Notes under the pieces: generated by a model
The model's database searches: none
The model's input: the letters and a program-made list of their open reading frames with translations, nothing else
What the model was told of the DNA's origin: nothing
Made by a program: the position numbers and the translations under genes
Part shown: positions 58,809 through 64,000 of the stretch, piece after piece
Layout of the letters: every line of letters starts with the position of its first letter
Position numbering within the stretch: the first letter of the stretch is position 1
Assembly (NCBI RefSeq): GCF_008123425.1
Contig: NZ_VSSS01000062.1
Span: forward strand, 50,629-114,628
Length of the DNA: 64,000 bases
Source of the DNA: Bradyrhizobium rifense
Lineage (GTDB): Bacteria; Pseudomonadota; Alphaproteobacteria; Rhizobiales; Xanthobacteraceae
Direction of reading: 5' to 3'

Positions 58809-61052
58809 ATGGAAGCGGCAGATATTCACCACATCGGCAACCCGACCAACCGAGTAGACGGGCGGCTCAAGGTTACCGGCGCGGCGCGCTACGCCGCCGA
58901 ATATGAGGCGCCTGGTCTTCTCCATGGTGTCATCGTTTCGGCGAGCGTCGCTGCCGGCCGCATCGTGAGCCTTAAGACCGAGCGCGCCTTATCGGTGCCA
59001 GGCGTGGTCGAGATCTTCACGCACGAAAACTGTGGAAGCGGTGCGTGGCTTGACCGCAACTGGAAGGATGAGGTCGCGCCGCCTGGCCATCCATTTCGGC
59101 CCCTGCATTCTGATCGCATCCTCTTTGATGGCCAACCTATTGCTCTTGTCGTCGCAGAGACTTTGGAGGCGGCCCGGGATGCCGCCTCGTTGGTGACGGC
59201 CGCCTACGAGGTCGGGCAGCATTGCACCGAGCTGGAGGTCAAGCGATCCCAGGCTTACGAGCCCCCGGAAAAGAGATCAGGCATCCCGCCGCCGCCAGAG
59301 CCTCGTGGCAAGGCGGAAGATGCCTTTGAGCGCGCCCGCCATCGCATTTCCGCCGACTACAGGATTCGCGCAGAGCACCATAATCCGATGGAGTTGTTTG
59401 CAACGACTTGCGTCTACGAAGGTAAGGACAAGCTTACGATCTACGAGAAAACGCAGGGTTCGCAGAACAGTCAGGGCTATGTCACATCCGTTTTCGGCCT
59501 GAAAACCAAGAACGTGCGGGTTATCAATCACTATGTCGGCGGCGCCTTCGGATCTGCGCTGCGGCCGCAGCAACAGTTGTTCTTTGCCGTCATGGCGAGC
59601 CTCGAGCTCAAGCGGTCCGTGAGGGTGGTTCTCACCCGCTCGCAGATGTTCTACATCGGCTACAGACCCGAGACCCGCCACGCCATCTCCCTGGCGGCGG
59701 ACAATGAAGGGCGCCTGACCTCGATCATTCACGACGCCGTTGCCGCCACCTCGCATTACGAGGACTACCAGGAAAGCCTCGTGAACTGGTCGGGCATGAT
59801 GTACCATTGCGACAACGTCAAGCTGAGCTACGGCCTCGCCAAGCTGAACACGGCGACGCCGTGCGACATGCGGGCGCCCGGCGCGGCTGTTGGCGTCACC
59901 GCCCTGGAATGCGCCATCGACGAACTCGCTCATGCAGCGGGGATCGATCCGCTGGAGTTTCGCAAGCGCAATTTCGCGACGCTGGATGAGAATACGGGCA
60001 AACAATTCACCTCGAAGGCGCTCGGCGCCTGTTACGAACAGGGCGCGGCAAGTATCGGATGGGAACGGCGCTCAGCCGAGCCCGGCGCGGTGCGCGATGG
60101 CCACGAACTGGTCGGGTTAGGCATGGCGACCGGGATGTGGGAAGCCGCCCTCATGAAGGCATCGGCTGAGGCTAAGCTGACGCCGGATGGACGTCTTCAG
60201 GTATCGACCGCCGCCTCCGATATCGGGACCGGCACCTGGACCATTCTCGCTCAGATAGGCGCCGATGCGCTTGGCCTGCCGGTCGGGGCCGTCACGCCGC
60301 TGATCGGCGATTCCTCGCTGTCCGCCTCGCCCGTAGAGGGAGGGTCCTGGACCGCCGCATCCAACGGATCGGCCGTCCTCGCCGCGTGTGAGGCGGTCAA
60401 GCAGACAGTGTTCAAGCACGCCAGAAAAATGGCCAATTCGCCATTGGCGGCTGCCTCCTTCGACGAGGTCGTGTTTCTTGGTGGTCGCATCGCCCTTCGG
60501 ACTGATCCGGATCGCGGACTGTCTCTGGCCGAGGTGATGCACGCCTCGGATCTGCGCGAGATCAAGGCGAGCAGGAAGGCCGCTCCGAAGCTGCTACAGA
60601 TGCGCAAATACGTCAGCTACACCCACTCCGCGGTATTCGCCGAAGTGAGGGTGGATAGAGACCTCGGCATCGTTCGAATTCCAAAAATCGTCTGCGCCGT
60701 GGCCGCGGGCAAAATCATCAACCCTAAGACGGCCCGCAGCCAGATCCTGGGTGGCGTGGTGATGGGCATCGGTATGGCGCTTCACGAGGAGGCCATGACC
60801 GATCATCGTCTGGGCAAGATCATGAACCATAACTTCGCGGAATATCATATTCCGGCACATGCCGACATCGCCGACATTAAGGTCATTTTTGTGGACGAGC
60901 AGGATGACAAGGTCAGCCCGCTGGGTGTGAAGGGACTCGGCGAGATCGGTATCGTCGGAACCGCAGCCGCTGTTGCGAACGCGATCTTCAATGCGACGGG
61001 CAAGCGTGGACGCGATTTTCCCATCACTCTAGACAAGATCATCAGCGGCTGA
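58809..61052 (+). CDS. paoC: Aldehyde oxidoreductase molybdenum subunit (PaoC-like)
   Basis: A 747-residue catalytic subunit of the xanthine oxidase family. NRVDGRLKVTGAARYAAE is the N-terminal signature, GGAFGSALRPQQ the molybdopterin loop, and VKGLGEIGIVG holds the active-site Glu. Oxidises aldehydes (aromatic or other) to acids, detoxifying aldehydes formed under stress. Ends 13 nt before a small gene. Confidence 0.92.
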   Translation: MEAADIHHIGNPTNRVDGRLKVTGAARYAAEYEAPGLLHGVIVSASVAAGRIVSLKTERALSVPGVVEIFTHENCGSGAWLDRNWKDEVAPPGHPFRPLHSDRILFDGQPIALVVAETLEAARDAASLVTAAYEVGQHCTELEVKRSQAYEPPEKRSGIPPPPEPRGKAEDAFERARHRISADYRIRAEHHNPMELFATTCVYEGKDKLTIYEKTQGSQNSQGYVTSVFGLKTKNVRVINHYVGGAFGSALRPQQQLFFAVMASLELKRSVRVVLTRSQMFYIGYRPETRHAISLAADNEGRLTSIIHDAVAATSHYEDYQESLVNWSGMMYHCDNVKLSYGLAKLNTATPCDMRAPGAAVGVTALECAIDELAHAAGIDPLEFRKRNFATLDENTGKQFTSKALGACYEQGAASIGWERRSAEPGAVRDGHELVGLGMATGMWEAALMKASAEAKLTPDGRLQVSTAASDIGTGTWTILAQIGADALGLPVGAVTPLIGDSSLSASPVEGGSWTAASNGSAVLAACEAVKQTVFKHARKMANSPLAAASFDEVVFLGGRIALRTDPDRGLSLAEVMHASDLREIKASRKAAPKLLQMRKYVSYTHSAVFAEVRVDRDLGIVRIPKIVCAVAAGKIINPKTARSQILGGVVMGIGMALHEEAMTDHRLGKIMNHNFAEYHIPAHADIADIKVIFVDEQDDKVSPLGVKGLGEIGIVGTAAAVANAIFNATGKRGRDFPITLDKIISG

Positions 61053-61065
61053 TTGGAGGAAATGA

Positions 61066-61272
61066 ATGGCACTGGCAGCATATCAGATATTCGGTGAGGC
61101 CGGCGAATGGCGCATTCGGCACGACGGGCAGTCGCACAACGTCTACCAGACGAAGGAAGCTGCCTTTGAGGCTGCCGTGGCCGCCGCCTCTCTTGCGCTC
61201 CGCCAAGGCTACGCCGTAACGGTCACCGCGCCGTCATCCGATACGGCAACCGGTGCTTCGAACGCCTCGTAG
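61066..61272 (+). CDS. Small hypothetical protein (68 residues), DUF2188-like
   Basis: MALAAYQIFGEAGEWRIRHD and SHNVYQTKEAAFEAAVAAAS resemble the short DUF2188-type fold (Y...eg.W.v...g....s...tk..A...a). Good ribosome site (GGAGGAA). Likely last gene of the aldehyde oxidoreductase operon. The following 270 bases up to 61545 hold nothing I can support. Confidence 0.65.
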   Translation: MALAAYQIFGEAGEWRIRHDGQSHNVYQTKEAAFEAAVAAASLALRQGYAVTVTAPSSDTATGASNAS

Positions 61273-61545
61273 TTGGTCTTGTTGGTTGAGCGAATTGGCT
61301 GGCCAAGATAAAGTTGGAGACCGCGTTAGGCGCGGCAGATTGAAGTCACGACGACCGAGTGCGTTCTCGATCGGTGGCGGATCGTGACATAATGGAAATT
61401 GGAGCAATCTCTGGGCCTACCTCCGACTAAGTCCCTCGTCTTGGGCTGAACCTTAGCCAGGCGGACGGTTCACTAGAATCCGCTATTATCCGATCGAGAC
61501 ATTCGGCAACGCAGCTAAATGATGCGATGTGCCAGCAGGCGACAT

Positions 61546-62037
61546 TTACTTTGGCGGCCTCGGCGGCAAGTCTTTGGCATCGGCTGGCGTCGGCCTGGCT
61601 TCTAGATCAGCTATCAGGTTCTTCATTTCGCCGATCTCCCTGACCTGCGCTTCAATGATGCCATCCGCGAGCTTGCGGACGCGAGCGTCTCGAATGTGAG
61701 CCCGTTCACTCGTCAGCACAGCAATTGAATGATGCGGGATCATGGCCTTCATGTAGAAAATATCGGTTACCGTTTCTTGACTGCGGACCAGCCATAGCGA
61801 AACGGCAAACACTGCAATGCATCCAATCAAAATGGAGATGTTAGCGGTGCGATTCTTGTACATACCCCACATGAAGCTGAGCATCACAGCGGCCATCACG
61901 GCTCCCATTAGAAGCGCCATCCAGGCACGCGTTTGACTGAACCATATGTGATCCATCGCGAACGTATTGAGGTACATGAGCCCGAACATGATGAGTGTGG
62001 AAGTCACAATCATGATGGCGAAACGTCCGTAAGACAT
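61546..62037 (-). CDS. DUF305 family membrane protein
   Basis: A 163-residue protein with four hydrophobic segments in the first 105 residues (MIVTSTLIMFGLMYLNTF, WMALLMGAVMAAVMLSFMWG, NISILIGCIAVFAVSLWLV). A DUF305 helix bundle follows, with FYMKAMIPHHSIAVLTSERA as its His motif (MIPHH). This second DUF305 protein is shorter than the one at 42.4 kb; it lacks the second HH motif. Possibly a metal-binding membrane protein. No stress box upstream. Confidence 0.85.
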   Translation of the reverse strand: MSYGRFAIMIVTSTLIMFGLMYLNTFAMDHIWFSQTRAWMALLMGAVMAAVMLSFMWGMYKNRTANISILIGCIAVFAVSLWLVRSQETVTDIFYMKAMIPHHSIAVLTSERAHIRDARVRKLADGIIEAQVREIGEMKNLIADLEARPTPADAKDLPPRPPK

Positions 62038-62140
62038 CGGAAGAAGTCCTTCATACGCAGGTAACTTGATTCAGACGATGATCGCTATATGGCTCTCTCA
62101 ACACAACTGGCGCGGACCGGCCAGCGCGAAAGAGCACTGA

Positions 62141-62350
62141 TCACTGCCACGCGCTTTCACTTTTCTTTTCGTAATCCCCGAACGCCTTTTCCAGGCCGCC
62201 CAGAACTTCGGCAGCGGTCTCGAACATCGCCTTTAGCTGAGGCTCGTCGACCTTCTGAATGTCCTCGCGGAGATGGGTTCGAATTTCCTCGAGCGCCTTC
62301 TGCATCTTCCTCGTATGATGACGAGGATCGCGGTCTACGGAACTTGCCAT
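62141..62350 (-). CDS. Small hypothetical protein (69 residues)
   Basis: Basic start (SSVDRDPRHHTRKMQKALEE), then helical segments IRTHLREDIQKVDEPQLKAM and AAEVLGGLEKAFGDYEKK. Widespread small stress-type protein in rhizobia, no function known. ATG at 62350 is set by a promoter whose -10 ends 29 nt upstream; the longer frame would start before the promoter. Confidence 0.7.
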   Translation of the reverse strand: MASSVDRDPRHHTRKMQKALEEIRTHLREDIQKVDEPQLKAMFETAAEVLGGLEKAFGDYEKKSESAWQ

Positions 62351-62378
62351 GTTGAATCTCCTGGTTGCGATGCGGCTA

Positions 62379-62403
62379 AACCATCTGGAGAACGCCGGGT
62401 TCC
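62379..62403 (-). promoter_or_regulatory. EcfG-type promoter of the 69-residue protein
   Basis: Minus-strand GGAAC (62399-62403), 16 nt, GGTT (62379-62382). One mismatch. Confidence 0.55.
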
Positions 62404-62489
62404 AATCACGACATGCCGCTGGGATGGTCGGCGGCCGGCAGTAAATCCGCTCGGGGCTATTCATGACGGGGGCGAGCCAGTAGCAATTC

Positions 62490-63317
62490 CTAGCCCGGCA
62501 GGATGCGACCGGAATGACTGAAGACGTCGTATTCCTGGCCTCGCGCGATTCCGATGACCGTCATGCCGCAGGCCTCGGCCGTTCGGACGGCAAGAGCCGT
62601 CGGCGCGGAGACTGCAATCAGAAGTCCCGCACCCATCATCGCAGCCTTCTGAACAAGCTCGACCGAAACGCGGCTGGACAGAACGAGGGCGCCGTCGCAG
62701 CCGGATATGCCGCGCGCGGCCAGTGCGCCGGCCAGCTTGTCGAGCGCATTATGGCGACCAACGTCCTCTCTCACCAAAATTGTTCGCTCTTGCGGAAGAT
62801 AGAGGCCGGCGGCGTGTGTGGCGCGTGTCCTGCGATTGAGCTCCTGCGCGTCGACCATTGCTTGCACCGCGGCTGCGATCTGGGGCGGGCGAAGCGATAT
62901 GCCGCGCGGCACGGACGGCAGCACCCTTGTCGCGGACTGCAGGCTTTCAAGGCCACAAAGGCCACACCCCGTCGGCCCGACGAGTTGGCGCCGCCGCTCC
63001 ATGAGTTCGCGCCCGCGCGCGGTCGTCAGCCAGGCCCGCAACTCGGTACCTTCGGGATGGCAGATGATTTCCATGTCGCGAATTTCAGCAGGATTGCTGA
63101 TGATGCCCTCGGTCAGGCTGAAACCGACCGCCAGGTCGGTGAGGTCCGCCGGCGTCGCCATCAGGACCGCCAGTGATATTCCGTTATAGATTAGGGCGAC
63201 CGGCGCCTCTTCCGCAAGGAGGCGTGAGGACGCCTCACGGCGATGATTGAGACGGCCTGCATTCACCATAGCAGGCAGGAGGGCGGCACGGTCCTGATCG
63301 AGCGACGCGAGATGCAA
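62490..63317 (-). CDS. fdhD: Formate dehydrogenase accessory sulfurtransferase FdhD
   Basis: A 275-residue protein that transfers sulfur to the molybdenum cofactor of formate dehydrogenases. GPTGCGLCGLESL carries the essential CxxC, LAVGFSLTEGII the N-terminal signature, and REDVGRHNALDKLAGAL the nucleotide/cofactor site. Divergent from the FdhF/YdeP-type gene, its usual client. Confidence 0.95.
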   Translation of the reverse strand: MHLASLDQDRAALLPAMVNAGRLNHRREASSRLLAEEAPVALIYNGISLAVLMATPADLTDLAVGFSLTEGIISNPAEIRDMEIICHPEGTELRAWLTTARGRELMERRRQLVGPTGCGLCGLESLQSATRVLPSVPRGISLRPPQIAAAVQAMVDAQELNRRTRATHAAGLYLPQERTILVREDVGRHNALDKLAGALAARGISGCDGALVLSSRVSVELVQKAAMMGAGLLIAVSAPTALAVRTAEACGMTVIGIARGQEYDVFSHSGRILPG

Positions 63318-63475
63318 ATGAGCCTCCTGTGAAGTGGTGACGCCCGAGCTGTCCCAATGGTTCCTCGACGATGAACGTCGGCGGATTGGCTCGTTGGTGC
63401 CTCGTCGACGGCGTTGGAACGAAAGATGTCGCCGGGTTTTTTCCTTTTAAGGCAGGCCTTTCTGGGAATCGGTCA

Positions 63476-64000
63476 ATGGCAAGGTCACGCAGACTCAGCC
63501 CCAATTTGAAAGTCGAGCGATACGATGCGCCTGCGGGCGGATGGGGATCGGTCAGGTCGCTGGCCAGAAGCCTCGCACGCTCTCACGTTCCTTTCAGCGG
63601 TTCGCGCGTTCTTCTGAAGCAGAACAAGCCCGATGGCTTCGCCTGCGTGAGTTGCGCCTGGGCCAAGCCCGCCGATCCGCGCGTCTTCGAGTTCTGCGAG
63701 AACGGGGCGAAAGCAACGACGTGGGAGATCACGCATAAGCGGGTGACGCCCGAGTTTTTCGATCATCATCCCGTGAGCGAGCTGGACGCTTGGGACGATC
63801 ATCAGCTCGAGGCGGCCGGGCGATTGACGCACCCGATGCGTTTCGATGCTGCGAGCGACAAATATGTGCCGGCGAGCTGGGACGAGGCTTTTGCGGAGAT
63901 CGGTCGGGAGTTACGCGAGCTCGCGCCCGACAGTGCCGTGTTCTACACCTCCGGGCGGGCCTCGCTCGAGACGTCCTTCATGTATGGGCTTTTGGCCAGG
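63476..64000 (+). CDS. FdhF/YdeP family molybdopterin oxidoreductase (partial, 3' end outside window)
   Basis: The first 175 residues are present; the frame is open at the edge. SRVLLKQNKPDGFACVSCAW contains CVSCAW, with two Cys of the reduced N-terminal motif of the FdhF/YdeP group, followed by FEFCENGAKATTWEIT. Then FDAASDKYVPASWDEAFAEI and DSAVFYTSGRASLETSFMYG, the molybdopterin guanine dinucleotide domain. Probably a formate dehydrogenase-like or acid-stress enzyme (YdeP). Starts at ATG 63476. Confidence 0.9.
   Translation, partial: MARSRRLSPNLKVERYDAPAGGWGSVRSLARSLARSHVPFSGSRVLLKQNKPDGFACVSCAWAKPADPRVFEFCENGAKATTWEITHKRVTPEFFDHHPVSELDAWDDHQLEAAGRLTHPMRFDAASDKYVPASWDEAFAEIGRELRELAPDSAVFYTSGRASLETSFMYGLLAR

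Noticed and set aside
63416..63438. GGAAC box upstream of the FdhF/YdeP-type gene
   Set aside because: Only a 14-nt spacing to GGTT; not counted.

Overview
The window reads as chromosomal DNA of a Bradyrhizobium-like alphaproteobacterium. The protein families point that way (TrxR-like and cyclase/dehydrase-type proteins, DUF3072, DUF6894, DUF2934, Crp/Fnr paralogues, HWE kinase). So do the high GC content and a dispersed intergenic repeat near 3.85 kb that I recall from that group. No tRNA, rRNA, CRISPR array, transposase or phage gene was seen.

Layout. (1) 1-2.7 kb: caa3-type oxidase subunits I (cut by the window edge) and II. (2) 2.8-5.2 kb: low-affinity iron permease-like protein, pyrophosphatase, and a Mn-catalase fused to a DUF892 ferritin-like domain. 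(3) 5.3-22.6 kb: sixteen genes on one strand, nearly all translationally coupled, in two operons. They encode inositol-3-phosphate synthase, a histidine phosphatase, four related CgeB-like glycosyltransferases, a GT4 glycosyltransferase, a sugar nucleotidyltransferase, a methyltransferase, an apparently circularly permuted glycosidase, phosphopentomutase, three NAD-dependent epimerases/decarboxylases, a B12-binding radical SAM enzyme with a natural His6 run, and a GH13 glucosidase. I infer a stress-induced pathway for an inositol- or pentose-containing glycoconjugate. This is the best candidate for an undescribed system. (4) 22.9-31.2 kb: small stress-type proteins, a heptosyltransferase-like protein, a Crp regulator, alcohol dehydrogenase, an SDR, a TrxR-like flavoprotein and a cation efflux protein. 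(5) 31.3-36.8 kb: an operon of ParD-like protein, CheB-CheR-PAS-HWE kinase and a frameshifted response regulator, then a DUF6894 protein and a second Crp regulator. (6) 37-43.5 kb: two glycine-rich secreted proteins, a DUF4336-SDR fusion, a VOC protein, a possible new PLP-type enzyme and a DUF305 membrane protein. (7) 43.7-55.4 kb: a second caa3-type oxidase operon whose subunit I is frameshifted, divergent from a complete alternative complex III (actABCDEF) and a SCO protein. (8) 55.5-64 kb: small proteins, a flavodoxin-like reductase, a PaoABC-type aldehyde oxidoreductase, a DUF305 protein, FdhD and the start of an FdhF/YdeP-type oxidoreductase.

Regulation ties these together. At least sixteen gene starts are preceded by GGAAC, exactly 16 nt, then CGTT, GGTT, GATT or CATT. 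This is the promoter form of the EcfG sigma factor that runs the alphaproteobacterial general stress response. Five matches are perfect (Mn-catalase, inositol synthase, DUF3072, the ParD-kinase operon, a Crp regulator). The window therefore looks like a general-stress-response island that includes its own sensory kinase.

Two genes carry frameshifts that a single slippage event would explain: a lost CTGG unit in oxidase subunit I and a lost C in a C-run of the response regulator. They may be real or assembly errors. All promoter calls were made by eye; none was computed.
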